DNA from: Pseudomonas sp. CROZ-RG-20F-R04-15
GTDB lineage: Bacteria; Pseudomonadota; Gammaproteobacteria; Pseudomonadales; Pseudomonadaceae
Direction of reading: 5' to 3'
Length of the DNA stretch: 64,000 nt
NCBI RefSeq assembly: GCF_022662375.1
Contig: NZ_JAKNQL010000002.1
Location: 310,001-374,000 of the forward strand
The notes beneath the pieces were generated by a model. It was given only the letters and a program-made list of their open reading frames with translations. It made no database searches and was not told the DNA's origin. This document shows positions 50,224-58,421 of this stretch, one piece after another; the stretch's first letter is position 1, and each line of letters starts with the position of its first letter. The position numbers and the translations under genes are program-made.

Positions 50224-50561
50224 GGGGATTCGATATCCGCTTGGTCGATTTCGACCACGTGGCCTGGGCCTGCGTCGAACAGCACATAGAACTCGGCGCC
50301 AGGTTTCTTGAACGTCAGGGTCGAGTCGCTGCCAAGCTTGCCCGGCACCAGAATGGTTTCGTCGTAGCCGATCACATCGAGGGTCACCCCCGGCGCACCG
50401 CTGCCGTCGGAAAAGCCGCCGGTGCATTTGATCTGCTCGGCATCGATGGCTTTGCATTCGCACATCGGGTTGTGGGCGAGGGCGCCGGCGCTGAAGCCGG
50501 CGCTCAGCACCAGCAGCGCAGCACTCAGGTGCAGGCGCAAAGGGCGGTGAGAGCGGGTCAT
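50220..50561 (-). CDS. fpvJ: Small periplasmic protein FpvJ
   Basis: The 113-residue protein has a signal peptide (cleavage after AHN or GALA, about residue 30) and a short periplasmic domain beginning NPMCECKAIDAEQIKCTGGF, with three Cys and an Ig-like beta strand pattern. It corresponds to the third gene of fpvGHJK. The Cys cluster may bind metal or form disulfides. ATG 50561 overlaps the fpvH stop. The longer frame to 50822 is a shadow of fpvH. Confidence 0.85.
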   Translation of the reverse strand: MTRSHRPLRLHLSAALLVLSAGFSAGALAHNPMCECKAIDAEQIKCTGGFSDGSGAPGVTLDVIGYDETILVPGKLGSDSTLTFKKPGAEFYVLFDAGPGHVVEIDQADIESP

Positions 50562-51100
50562 GGTTTGGCTCCTTGTTTGTTCAGCCAGGCGATGGTGGCG
50601 GGGGAGGCCTGACTCAGGGGAATCGAGGCTTGATGCATGCTGCCGTCCCAGCCTTCCATGGTGATCCACAGTTCGGCGTCGGCCGGGGTTTTTACCGGGA
50701 CCGGCAGTTGCGTACCCATGCGGTAAGGCGTGCCGAAGAAAATCACCCCGGCGGCGCGCAGGCTGCGCGGTTTGCCGATACGCAGGTAAGTTGCCTTGAC
50801 CGGCTCGACGCAGGCCGTGCACAGCGCGGCGCTGAAGGCTTTCAGATAACCGGCGGGACCGTCGGAGCGTGGCGCTTCATTGCGCAGTTCGGCCAGACGC
50901 AGGCTCCATGGGCCGACCTGTATTTCACCGATTTCACGCTCGCCCAGGCCGGCGTCGCCGCGAAACAGCGCTGCGTCGGCGAAGTATTTGGGCATGAACC
51001 CCAGCGGGATCAGCAGCAACAGAACATTGATGTGAAAGCGCCATTTGTGCCAGAACAGGCTCAGTCGTGAAGGCTGAGGGGCGGTGGTGATCTTGCTCAC
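50558..51100 (-). CDS. fpvH: Inner membrane protein FpvH
   Basis: The 180-residue protein has one transmembrane helix (INVLLLLIPLGFMPKYF, about residues 24-40) and a soluble domain with a CTAC pair (about residue 95) and WITMEGWDGSMHQ. In P. aeruginosa FpvH is inserted in the inner membrane beside FpvG and FpvK and helps iron reduction. Starts and stops overlap both neighbours by 4 bp, so translation is coupled. Confidence 0.85.
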   Translation of the reverse strand: MSKITTAPQPSRLSLFWHKWRFHINVLLLLIPLGFMPKYFADAALFRGDAGLGEREIGEIQVGPWSLRLAELRNEAPRSDGPAGYLKAFSAALCTACVEPVKATYLRIGKPRSLRAAGVIFFGTPYRMGTQLPVPVKTPADAELWITMEGWDGSMHQASIPLSQASPATIAWLNKQGAKP

Positions 51101-52296
51101 AGGCTGGCCTCCGAAGGTTCACGGTTGACGAGTGGTTGCGCATTGGCGCGTTGCTTCTTGTTCTCGCGCTTGAGCGCGTTGGCGGTGGCCAGGGCGGTGC
51201 GTTTGGTCCAGATCAACAAACCGCTGAGCACCATCATGCTGAGGATCAATCCGAAGAAGAACCAGATCAGCTTGATCCACAGTCCACCAAAATCACCGGT
51301 GTGCAGCGGGCGCATGGATTCGGTGACAAATTCCAGCGAGGAGCGGTCGGACAGCACTCGAGAAGACGCCATATCGCCGCTGTAGGGATTGAGTGTTGCA
51401 CTCTGGAACATCAGGGGATACCAGCCGCGACCACGGATATCGAGGTGGCTGTAGGCATTGAACGGCATGTTGATGTCACTGGCTTCCAGCCCGGGGATTT
51501 TTTGCTGGGCGATTTCGATGGCGCGATCCAGGTTGATCCGGGCGGGCGGCAGACCATCGGCAGTCAATGGCACGCTGTCACGGGCCATGGCTGGAATGAT
51601 CGCTTCGCTGGAAATGGAAATGTGGTTGTCGGACAGCACCGCTTCAATCAGAAACCAGGTGCTGGTGATGGAGATCACCGCGATGAACCAGATCGACCAG
51701 ATACCGCTCAGGCGATGAAAGTCACCCCAGAAAATCCGCGCACCGTGACGAAAACGCAGCGTGGGGCTGAAAAAGCCTTTCCAGAACCGTTTATAGACCA
51801 CCAGCCCGGTAATCAGCGATGCCAGCAGCGGAAAGCTCAGGGCCGATACCAGATACCAGCCCCAGCTATAACCGTTGGTGAAAGGCACCAGCCACCAGCC
51901 ATGCAGGGCGCGGGTGAATGCCTGGAAATTGAATTGCGGTGCCGTACCCTGAATAACACCCGTATACGGGTTGACGTAGGTCACCAACGAACGCCCGTCC
52001 GGATAGCTGAGCGTGACATCAAGAGCGAAATGGGATTCGTCCGGGCGGCTGATGCGTTGCACCAGTGCCAGCGGTTCTGCGGTTTTGATGGCCGTTATGA
52101 TTTCCTCATAACCGAGTCGTGGCGCATCGTCCGCTGGCTGGCTGGCGCGCATTTGCGGGTTGGCTAGCCAGACGATCTCTTGACTGACCACCGCCAGGGT
52201 GCCGGTGACGCAGACGATCAGGACAAAGAACCAGATCGGTAATGCCAGCCAGCTATGAACGAGGAACCACAGTTTGGAGCGGGATTTCTTCGACAT
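51097..52296 (-). CDS. fpvG: Ferripyoverdine reductase membrane protein FpvG (PepSY-TM)
   Basis: The 399-residue protein is of the PepSY-associated TM family, with four membrane helices (LPIWFFVLIVCVTGTLAVV; SALSFPLLASLITGLVVY; IWFIAVISITSTWFLIEA; WFFFGLILSMMVLSGLLIW) and His residues near helix ends (VHSW, LHGWW, FHRLSGIW) that could hold heme. FpvG reduces ferripyoverdine to free the iron. It is the first gene of fpvGHJKCDEF. I found no clear ribosome site and no PvdS box upstream, but a structured element lies at 52326-52390. Confidence 0.9.
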   Translation of the reverse strand: MSKKSRSKLWFLVHSWLALPIWFFVLIVCVTGTLAVVSQEIVWLANPQMRASQPADDAPRLGYEEIITAIKTAEPLALVQRISRPDESHFALDVTLSYPDGRSLVTYVNPYTGVIQGTAPQFNFQAFTRALHGWWLVPFTNGYSWGWYLVSALSFPLLASLITGLVVYKRFWKGFFSPTLRFRHGARIFWGDFHRLSGIWSIWFIAVISITSTWFLIEAVLSDNHISISSEAIIPAMARDSVPLTADGLPPARINLDRAIEIAQQKIPGLEASDINMPFNAYSHLDIRGRGWYPLMFQSATLNPYSGDMASSRVLSDRSSLEFVTESMRPLHTGDFGGLWIKLIWFFFGLILSMMVLSGLLIWTKRTALATANALKRENKKQRANAQPLVNREPSEASL

Positions 52297-52325
52297 GATT
52301 GCGCGTCTTGATAGCGGTGAAAGGG

Positions 52326-52390
52326 CGCGTAGCTACGGGCTTCGCAGCACGGGAGTCCCCGGAAGACCGGACGTGGCTTTTGCCTACGCG
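52326..52390 (-). promoter_or_regulatory. Compact structured element upstream of fpvG
   Basis: A 7-bp stem CGCGTAG/CTACGCG (52326-52332 with 52384-52390) encloses three small hairpins: GCT-TCGC-AGC, CCGG-AAGA-CCGG and GGC-TTTT-GCC. Transcribed toward fpvG it would be a branched RNA 30-95 nt before the ATG. I do not recognise a known riboswitch. Confidence 0.4.
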
Positions 52391-52487
52391 AACGGCCTGC
52401 ATCTCAATAGGACGGATGAGCGAGGTAAATCCCGAAAGGTGATATGAAAGCAAATGTTTCCCAATTCCCCGATCACCACAAATCCCC

Positions 52488-52580
52488 TTGTGGGAGCGAG
52501 CTTGCTCGCGAAGGCGCCGGGTCAGTCACTTCATCCGTTGCCTGATCCACCGCTTTCGCGAGCAGGCTCGCTCCCACAGG
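52488..52580. repeat. REPIN between fpvG and leuC
   Basis: Inverted pair TTGTGGGAGCGAGCTTGCTC and GAGCAGGCTCGCTCCCACAG about 50 bp apart in the divergent intergenic region. Confidence 0.85.
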
Positions 52581-52702
52581 TTTTTGCTGCGTGCATGGGA
52601 TCAAACACGATTCATGATCCACGCCATCACCGTCAGGCAATTGATGGCGGCTGCGCGCTGCCTATGATGGAAATCACCCTGATTGCCTGAGTGAGCGCCT
52701 TG

Positions 52703-54121
52703 ATGACCGCCAGAACCCTCTACGACAAACACATCGATTCGCACACGGTGTGCCGTCTCGACGATCAGGGCCATGTCCTGTTGTACATCGATCGCCAGGT
52801 GATCAACGAATACACCAGCCCGCAGGCCTTCAGCGGTTTGCGCGCGGCCGGGCGCGACGTCTGGCGGCCGGGCACGGCACTGGCGGTGGTTGATCACGTC
52901 AACCCGACCACACCAGTGCGCGTCGCGGAAATGCCCGATGCGGGCGGCGCGCGGCAAGTGTCGTATCTGGCGGAGAACTGCCGGGACTTTGGCATCGAGT
53001 TGCTGGACATCCTCGACAAACGTCAGGGCATCGAACATGTGATCGCGCCGGAGCAGGGTTTCATTCTGCCGGGCATGGTCATCGCTGCTGGCGACAGCCA
53101 TACCACCACCTATGGCGCGCTCGGCGCCTTCGGGTTCGGCATCGGCACGTCCGAGATCGAGCATTTGCTGGCCTCGCAGACGCTGGTCTACAAATGTCTG
53201 AAAAGCCTGCGCGTGACTGTCGACGGCGATCTGGCGCCGGGCCTGACCTCCAAAGACGTGATCATGGCCCTGATCGGTCGCATCGGCGCTTCCGGGGCCA
53301 GCGGTTACGCCATTGAGTTCTGCGGTTCGACCATCGATGCCTTGAGCGTTGAAGCGCGCATGACCATCTGCAACATGGCCGTCGAGGCCGGCGCGCGCGG
53401 CGCATTCATGGCGCCGGACGAAAAGGTCTTCGCCTATCTCAAGGGCAAGCCACGCGCGCCGCAAGGTGAGCTTTGGGAACGGGGCGTGAAGAAGTGGCGC
53501 GAACTGCGCAGTGATCCGGGCGCGGTGTTTGACCGCGAGATTCATCTGGATGCCAGCGTGCTGGAACCGATGGTCACCTGGGGCACCAGCCCCGATCAGG
53601 CCGCCGCCATCGGAGCGCGGGTGCCGGATCCGCAAGCGATCAGCGACCCGATCCTGCGTCAGGACATGCGACGTGCCCTCAATTACATGGGGCTCGAAGC
53701 GGGCATGGCGCTCAGCGATATCGTCATCAGCCACGCCTTTATCGGCTCGTGCACCAACGCGCGGATCGAAGACCTGCGCGATGCGGCCAGCGTCGTGCGC
53801 GGTCAGCACGTCGCCGAACATGTGCGGGCGATGATCGTTCCCGGTTCCAGCGAAGTTCGCGCGCAGGCCGAAGCCGAAGGGTTGGCGCAGATCTTTATCG
53901 ACGCCGGTTTCGAATGGCGGCAGTCCGGCTGCTCGATGTGCCTGGCGATGAACGACGACGTGCTCGCGCCCGGCGACCGCTGCGCATCCAGCACCAACCG
54001 CAACTTCGAAGGCCGGCAGGGCGCCGGCGCCCGCACCCATTTGATGAGCCCGGCAATGGTCGCTGCGGCGGCCATCAGTGGTCGACTCACCGATATCCGC
54101 CACTTTGGAGAACGCCCATGA
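52703..54121 (+). CDS. leuC: 3-isopropylmalate dehydratase large subunit (LeuC-like)
   Basis: The 472-residue protein is an aconitase-family dehydratase: TLYDKHIDSHTV at the start, GDSHTTTYGALGAFGFGIG in the middle, and the three [4Fe-4S] cysteines in GSCTNARIEDLR and SGCSMC. With LeuD it isomerises 2- to 3-isopropylmalate, or acts on a similar 2-substituted malate. No leuB or leuA is adjacent, so this may be a second copy for another pathway. ATG 52703 is chosen over a GTG four codons upstream. leuD overlaps by 4 bp. Confidence 0.9.
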   Translation: MTARTLYDKHIDSHTVCRLDDQGHVLLYIDRQVINEYTSPQAFSGLRAAGRDVWRPGTALAVVDHVNPTTPVRVAEMPDAGGARQVSYLAENCRDFGIELLDILDKRQGIEHVIAPEQGFILPGMVIAAGDSHTTTYGALGAFGFGIGTSEIEHLLASQTLVYKCLKSLRVTVDGDLAPGLTSKDVIMALIGRIGASGASGYAIEFCGSTIDALSVEARMTICNMAVEAGARGAFMAPDEKVFAYLKGKPRAPQGELWERGVKKWRELRSDPGAVFDREIHLDASVLEPMVTWGTSPDQAAAIGARVPDPQAISDPILRQDMRRALNYMGLEAGMALSDIVISHAFIGSCTNARIEDLRDAASVVRGQHVAEHVRAMIVPGSSEVRAQAEAEGLAQIFIDAGFEWRQSGCSMCLAMNDDVLAPGDRCASSTNRNFEGRQGAGARTHLMSPAMVAAAAISGRLTDIRHFGERP

Positions 54122-54732
54122 GCCTGCAACCTTTCACTCAAGTCAGCGGTCAGGCCGCGCCGTTATTGGCGGCCAATGTCGACACTGACGTAATCATGCC
54201 CAAGCAGTTTCTCAAAGGCATTGATCGCCAGGGACTCGATCGCGGCGTGTTTTTCGATCTGCGCTTTCTGCGCGATGGCCAGCCCGACCCCGACTTCGTG
54301 TTGAACCAACCGGCGTGGCAGGGGGCGAGTTTTCTGGTGGTCGGGGCGAACTTTGGCTGCGGTTCCAGTCGCGAACATGCGGTTTGGGGTTTGCAGCAGA
54401 TGGGTATCCGCGCGTTGATCGGCAGCAGTTTCGCCGGGATCTTTTACGACAACTGTCAGCGTAATGGTGTGTTGTTGATCACGCTGGAGGAGGCGCAGGT
54501 GCAGCGCATCGGACGGCTTGTCGGTCAGCCTGAGACGGCGCGAATCAGTATCGATCTGGAGGCGCAGCAGATTGGTTTGGCGGATGGCAGCGTGATCGAT
54601 TTCCAGATCGACACCCTGCGCAAAACCTCGTTGCTGCTCGGCCTGGACGCCATCGGCAGTACCTTGCAACGTCGCGAACAGATCAAGGCCTTCGAACGCC
54701 AACACCTGGCCAACAACCCTTGGCTCTCCTGA
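54118..54732 (+). CDS. leuD: 3-isopropylmalate dehydratase small subunit (LeuD-like)
   Basis: The 204-residue swivel domain has NVDTDVIMPKQFL (residues 19-31), GANFGCGSSREHAVWGL (about residue 76) and SSFAGIFYDNCQRNGVL, the standard LeuD set. Substrate specificity resides partly here; the LKGIDRQG loop differs from ordinary LeuD only slightly. It is translated with leuC (ATGA overlap, GGAG upstream). Confidence 0.9.
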   Translation: MSLQPFTQVSGQAAPLLAANVDTDVIMPKQFLKGIDRQGLDRGVFFDLRFLRDGQPDPDFVLNQPAWQGASFLVVGANFGCGSSREHAVWGLQQMGIRALIGSSFAGIFYDNCQRNGVLLITLEEAQVQRIGRLVGQPETARISIDLEAQQIGLADGSVIDFQIDTLRKTSLLLGLDAIGSTLQRREQIKAFERQHLANNPWLS

Positions 54733-54746
54733 CCCACCGCTGATCC

Positions 54747-54838
54747 CTTGTGTGAGCGAGCCTGCTCGCGAAAGCGCTCGTTCAGTCGATATCAATGCCG
54801 ACTGACCGGACGCATTCGCGAGCAGGCTCGCTCCCACA
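54747..54838. repeat. REPIN between leuD and the LysR gene
   Basis: Inverted REP pair (GTGAGCGAGCCTGCTCGCGA and TCGCGAGCAGGCTCGCTCCC), about 45 bp apart, between convergent genes. The left arm has one variant base (TGTGTGAGCG). Confidence 0.85.
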
Positions 54839-54858
54839 TTTGATATCGGGTGTTTCAG

Positions 54859-55773
54859 CTAAAGGGAAAGGCCTTTGAAATGCGCCTGCAAAAACTCCAC
54901 ACACGCGCGCAACTTCCCCGAATGCGCCAACCGTGTCGGGTACACCGCCCAGACATTGGCGCTCTGACTGTAATTGTCCAGCACCTGCACCAATCTTCCT
55001 TGCTCCAGTAGCGGCTTCACATCCCACAACGACCGCAACAAAACCCCACGCCCGTCCAGCGCCCATTGCAAAACAATCTCGCCATTGTTGGACGACAACG
55101 GCCCGCTGACCCGCACGTTCTCTTGGCCGCCATCGCGATCCAGATTCCAGATACCGAAGGCATTGTCGCGCTCCTTGATCACCAGGCAATCGTGCTGCTG
55201 CAGATCGTCCAGCGTTTGCGGCGTGCCGCGACGTTGCAGATAACCGGGCGCCGCGCACAGCACGCGCCGATTGCTGACCAGACGCCGGCCTATGTGCTGG
55301 CCGGGAATGTCATCGCCGACACGGATCTCCAGATCGAAACCTTCATTGATGATGTCCACCACCCGGTCAAACAGGTCGAGGCGAATCTCCAGTTCTGGAT
55401 AACGTTCGGCCAGCAACGACACCGCCGGTGCCACATGATTGCGACCGAAACCGAAACTGCTGCAGATGTGCAAACGCCCACGCGGGCTGTCGTGGGCGTC
55501 GCAGAGTTCGTCGTGCAGTTGCTGGAAATCATCGAGAATGCGCAATGCCCAGCGCTGCACGCGTTCGCCGTCCTCGGTCAGCGAGACGCGACGGCTGGTG
55601 CGGTGCAACAGGCGAGTACCGAGGGTGGTTTCAAGAATCTGGATGCGTTTGCTGACGTAGGCCGGTGACAGGCCCAGTTCATCCGCCGCAGCGGCAAAGC
55701 CGTTTTTGCGGATCACGGTGAGCAGCACACGCAGGTCTTCGGGCAGGGGCACGGTGTCTTTCTTCTGGGACAT
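54859..55773 (-). CDS. LysR-family regulator (DmlR-like)
   Basis: The 304-residue protein has an N-terminal winged HTH (VIRKNGFAAAADELGLSPAY with VSKRIQILETTLGTRLLHRT) and a LysR substrate domain (GRLHICSSFGFGRNHVAPAV). It resembles regulators such as DmlR, which controls D-malate use. As it converges on leuCD rather than diverging, direct control is uncertain, but a 2-hydroxyacid pathway would fit both. ATG 55773 starts MSQKKDTVPLPED; the longer frame to 55890 crosses the neighbouring gene. Confidence 0.88.
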   Translation of the reverse strand: MSQKKDTVPLPEDLRVLLTVIRKNGFAAAADELGLSPAYVSKRIQILETTLGTRLLHRTSRRVSLTEDGERVQRWALRILDDFQQLHDELCDAHDSPRGRLHICSSFGFGRNHVAPAVSLLAERYPELEIRLDLFDRVVDIINEGFDLEIRVGDDIPGQHIGRRLVSNRRVLCAAPGYLQRRGTPQTLDDLQQHDCLVIKERDNAFGIWNLDRDGGQENVRVSGPLSSNNGEIVLQWALDGRGVLLRSLWDVKPLLEQGRLVQVLDNYSQSANVWAVYPTRLAHSGKLRACVEFLQAHFKGLSL

Positions 55774-55834
55774 GTCAAAAACGAACACTGGCGGCAGAAG
55801 CCGCCAGCATAGCACCGAGATCCGGTGGTTCCGG

Positions 55835-56710
55835 TCAGCGCAGAAAGGCCAAGGCTTCGGCGAGCAACAGTTCGGGGACTTCTTCGGCAATGTAATGGCC
55901 GGCGGGCAGTGCCTGACCGCTGACGTTGGCCGCCACTTGCTGCCATTCCTTGAGTGGATCGAAACAGCTTCCGACGGTGCCTTCGGCGCCCCACAACACG
56001 CGCAGTGGCAGATTCAGGTGATGCCCGGCGGCGATGTCGGCGCGGTCGTGCTCAAGATCGATGCTGGCGCTGGCGCGATAGTCTTCGCAGATGCCACGGG
56101 CGCTGCCCGGTTGTTGCAGGCAACGCAGGTATTCACTGAAGGCTGCATTGGTAAACGGCTTGAGTCCGGCGCTGCGGCTGCCCATCACGCTGCGCAGATA
56201 ACTTTCGGGATTGGCTTCGAGCAAGGTTTCCGGCAGTGGCGCCGGGCGGATCAGGAAGAACCAGTGCCAGTAGGCGCGGGCGAAGGCTTCGTTGGTTTGT
56301 GCGTACATCGACAGGGTCGGCGCGATGTCCAGCAGCATCATGCGCTGCACGGCGGCGGGGTGGTCGAGCGCGAGGCGATGGGCGACTCGTGCGCCACGGT
56401 CGTGGGCGAGGATCGAAAACTGCTCGAAGCCCAGCGACTGCATCAGCTCGACATTGTCGCGGGCCATTTCGCGCTTGGAGTAATTGGCGTGCAGCTCATC
56501 GGCGGCCGGCCGGCTACTGTCGCCGTAACCGCGCAGGTCGGCGGCGACCACGGTGAAGTGTTCGGCCAGTTGTTCGGCAATCTTGTGCCAGATCACGTGG
56601 GTCTGCGGGTGGCCGTGCAACAGCAACAGGCCCGGCCCGCTACCGCCGAGGCGGTAGGCAATGTCGACGCCGTTGACGTGGCGCTGGTCTTTGCGGAATC
56701 CGGCAAACAT
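55835..56710 (-). CDS. Haloacetate-dehalogenase-like alpha/beta hydrolase
   Basis: The 291-residue protein has HGHPQTHVIW, the nucleophile elbow AHDRGARVAHR (Asp104, Arg105, Arg108), HWFFLIRPAPLPE, EDYRAS and catalytic His in AGHYIAEEVPEL. An Asp nucleophile with DRxxR, a His-Trp pair and a Tyr are the fluoroacetate dehalogenase (FAcD) pocket residues, so it may cleave C-F or C-Cl bonds in short haloacids. Epoxide hydrolases share part of the pattern. It is cytoplasmic and monocistronic. The substrate is inferred. Confidence 0.85.
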   Translation of the reverse strand: MFAGFRKDQRHVNGVDIAYRLGGSGPGLLLLHGHPQTHVIWHKIAEQLAEHFTVVAADLRGYGDSSRPAADELHANYSKREMARDNVELMQSLGFEQFSILAHDRGARVAHRLALDHPAAVQRMMLLDIAPTLSMYAQTNEAFARAYWHWFFLIRPAPLPETLLEANPESYLRSVMGSRSAGLKPFTNAAFSEYLRCLQQPGSARGICEDYRASASIDLEHDRADIAAGHHLNLPLRVLWGAEGTVGSCFDPLKEWQQVAANVSGQALPAGHYIAEEVPELLLAEALAFLR

Positions 56711-56839
56711 CGGGCTGATCCTTTTTCAGGGTTCTCTTTGGCTGCATCCTGAAATTGTCCGGCGTTCGCGGCAAGGGGCAAAGCGTGGTGGGCAGGTTCA
56801 TGAAGTGTGTTCATGAGGCTCGGGTTGCCAGTGCCGGCC

Positions 56840-56935
56840 CCTTCGCGAGCAGGCTCGCTCCCACAGTAGTTTCCGGTGTGACCATTATCTATGCCACCCA
56901 ACGAAACCCTGTGGGAGTGAGCCTGCTCGCGAAGA
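56840..56935. repeat. REPIN upstream of the dehalogenase-like gene
   Basis: Inverted REP pair (TTCGCGAGCAGGCTCGCTCC and GGGAGTGAGCCTGCTCGCGA) with about 50 bp between. One arm has GTGAG instead of GCGAG. Confidence 0.85.
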
Positions 56936-56958
56936 GGCCAGTCCAGACACTGAAATGC

Positions 56959-57417
56959 TCAACCCTGCTGAAACATCTCCATCGCCCGCTGCTTGATCTG
57001 CTCTTCAGTCAGATCTTCCTTGCGCGTGGCCAGAAACCACAGATGCCCATACGGATCCTTCAACGTCCCGCTGCGATCACCGTAAAACTGATCCTTGACC
57101 TCGGACACCGTCGTCGCCCCCGCGTCCAGCGCTCGCTGAAACGACTTGTCGACATCGGTTACATACAGATGCAAACCAACTGATACGGCTTTATCAGGAT
57201 TGCTCAACGGCCCCTGATCGCACGGCGAGCCGAGCATGATCGCGCTGTCGCCAATGCGCAGTTCGGCGTGGCCGATGCCGCCGTCGGGCATGGCCAGGCG
57301 CATGACTTCGGTCGCGCCGAAGGCTTTTTTATAGAAGTCGATGGCCTCGGCGGCTTTGTGGATGCCGAGGTACGGGGTAATGCTGTGATACCCCTCGGGA
57401 ATGGGTTTGACGCTCAT
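56959..57417 (-). CDS. VOC (glyoxalase/PhnB-like) family protein
   Basis: The 152-residue protein has the YCPHLxxxx-like PhnB pattern of the VOC superfamily: ITPYLGIHKAAEAIDFYKKAFGATEVMR at the N terminus (residues 13-40, split here), HAELRIGDSAIMLG, and DRSGTLKDPYGHLWFLATRKED. Function in members is varied and often unknown. ATG 57417 has GGGAGAA upstream. It lies between soxR and the dehalogenase-like gene, all on the minus strand but not obviously one operon. Confidence 0.88.
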   Translation of the reverse strand: MSVKPIPEGYHSITPYLGIHKAAEAIDFYKKAFGATEVMRLAMPDGGIGHAELRIGDSAIMLGSPCDQGPLSNPDKAVSVGLHLYVTDVDKSFQRALDAGATTVSEVKDQFYGDRSGTLKDPYGHLWFLATRKEDLTEEQIKQRAMEMFQQG

Positions 57418-57521
57418 GACGTTCTCCCTGACTTTTTGTTCTATGAGATGTGGCTCCACCGGATTTGTGGAAGATTCACTATAGAACTGTCCTCGCCGTG
57501 CAAATTTTTGCCCGACGAGCG

Positions 57522-57974
57522 TCAGTCTTTGGGAAAGTGCGGCCCCGGTCCCTGTTCCCCCAGCACATCGCCCTGATTGCGCAGCGGACAGGCCTCCATC
57601 GACAAACACCCGCAACCGATGCAGCCATTGAGTCGGTCGCGCAGTAGCGTCAACTGCTCGATCCGTTCGTCCAGTTCCCGTCGCCATTGCTGCGAGAGGA
57701 TTTTCCAGTCTGCTGCCGTCGGTGCGCGATCGTCCGGGAGAATTTTCAGCGCCTCGCCAATTTCCGCCAGTGGAATCCCCAACCGCTGCGCAACCTTGAT
57801 CAAGGCCACCCGGCGCAGCACTTCGCGCGGATAGCGCCGCTGGTTGCCGGCGTTGCGCTGGCTCTGGATCAGGCCTTTGGATTCATAAAAGTGCAGGGCG
57901 GTGACGGCCACGCCACTGCGTGCGGCGACTTCACCGACGGTGAGTTGCTTGTGCACGGTTTCCTTGGTGATCAT
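57522..57974 (-). CDS. soxR: Redox-sensing activator SoxR
   Basis: The 150-residue MerR-family protein has an N-terminal HTH ([25 protein letters not shown]), a dimerisation helix, and the [2Fe-2S] motif C-x2-C-x-C-x5-C in [15 protein letters not shown] (about residues 117-131). Oxidation of the cluster by redox-cycling compounds such as phenazines activates it. It is divergent from an ABM monooxygenase gene over a SoxR-type promoter. Confidence 0.95.
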   Translation of the reverse strand: MITKETVHKQLTVGEVAARSGVAVTALHFYESKGLIQSQRNAGNQRRYPREVLRRVALIKVAQRLGIPLAEIGEALKILPDDRAPTAADWKILSQQWRRELDERIEQLTLLRDRLNGCIGCGCLSMEACPLRNQGDVLGEQGPGPHFPKD

Positions 57975-57987
57975 TGCAAAAATGCTC

Positions 57988-58018
57988 TTGACCTTGACTT
58001 AACTAGAGGTTTTACCCT
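57988..58018 (+). promoter_or_regulatory. SoxR-controlled promoter with 19-bp spacer
   Basis: TTGACC (57988-57993) and TACCCT (58013-58018) are 19 bp apart, the long spacer of MerR-type activator promoters, and the imperfect dyad ACCTTGACTTAACTAGAGGT (57991-58010) lies between them. Confidence 0.8.
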
Positions 58019-58067
58019 GCAGGCCTTCGAGTCGCAAGGCTCGTCTTACGATGAGTGGGGGCTTTCC

Positions 58068-58421
58068 ATGAACAACCGCAGTTTTACCCAATTGATCGAA
58101 TTTGAAATCGAACCACGCCAACAACCCGCCCTGGTGACCGCGTTGTCGAGGCAGACCGAGCGCCTGGCTCAGCGCTACGACGGTTTTGTCAGCGCCAGCG
58201 TGCAGGCCAGCGATGACGGCCGGCGCGTGTTGAGTTTTCTGCAATGGCAGACACGCGAGGCGGGGGAGGCGGCATTTCGCAGCTTCGAGAGTGGCGAACA
58301 GGATTTCTGGCAACTGATCCACACCCATCAGGCGAAAACCGTGACCTTCAATTCGTTCCAGGTGCTGAGCAGCATCGCCCGCAGTCACGACGATGCGCTG
58401 CACTGCAACCTGGTCGGTTAG
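58068..58421 (+). CDS. ABM-domain monooxygenase under SoxR control
   Basis: The 117-residue protein has an antibiotic biosynthesis monooxygenase fold (FTQLIEFEIEPRQQPALV; GFVSASVQASDDGRRVLSFL; TREAGEAAF). Small members act as quinone or polyketide oxygenases without cofactor. The SoxR-type promoter and position match PA2274 next to soxR in P. aeruginosa. ATG 58068 is preceded by GGGGG. The 3' end overlaps the convergent sfnR gene by 4 bp. Confidence 0.85.
   Translation: MNNRSFTQLIEFEIEPRQQPALVTALSRQTERLAQRYDGFVSASVQASDDGRRVLSFLQWQTREAGEAAFRSFESGEQDFWQLIHTHQAKTVTFNSFQVLSSIARSHDDALHCNLVG

Noticed and set aside
52253..52453. 66-codon minus-strand frame upstream of and overlapping fpvG
   Set aside because: It crosses the structured element, has no ribosome site and overlaps fpvG in another frame; the sequence is better explained as leader.
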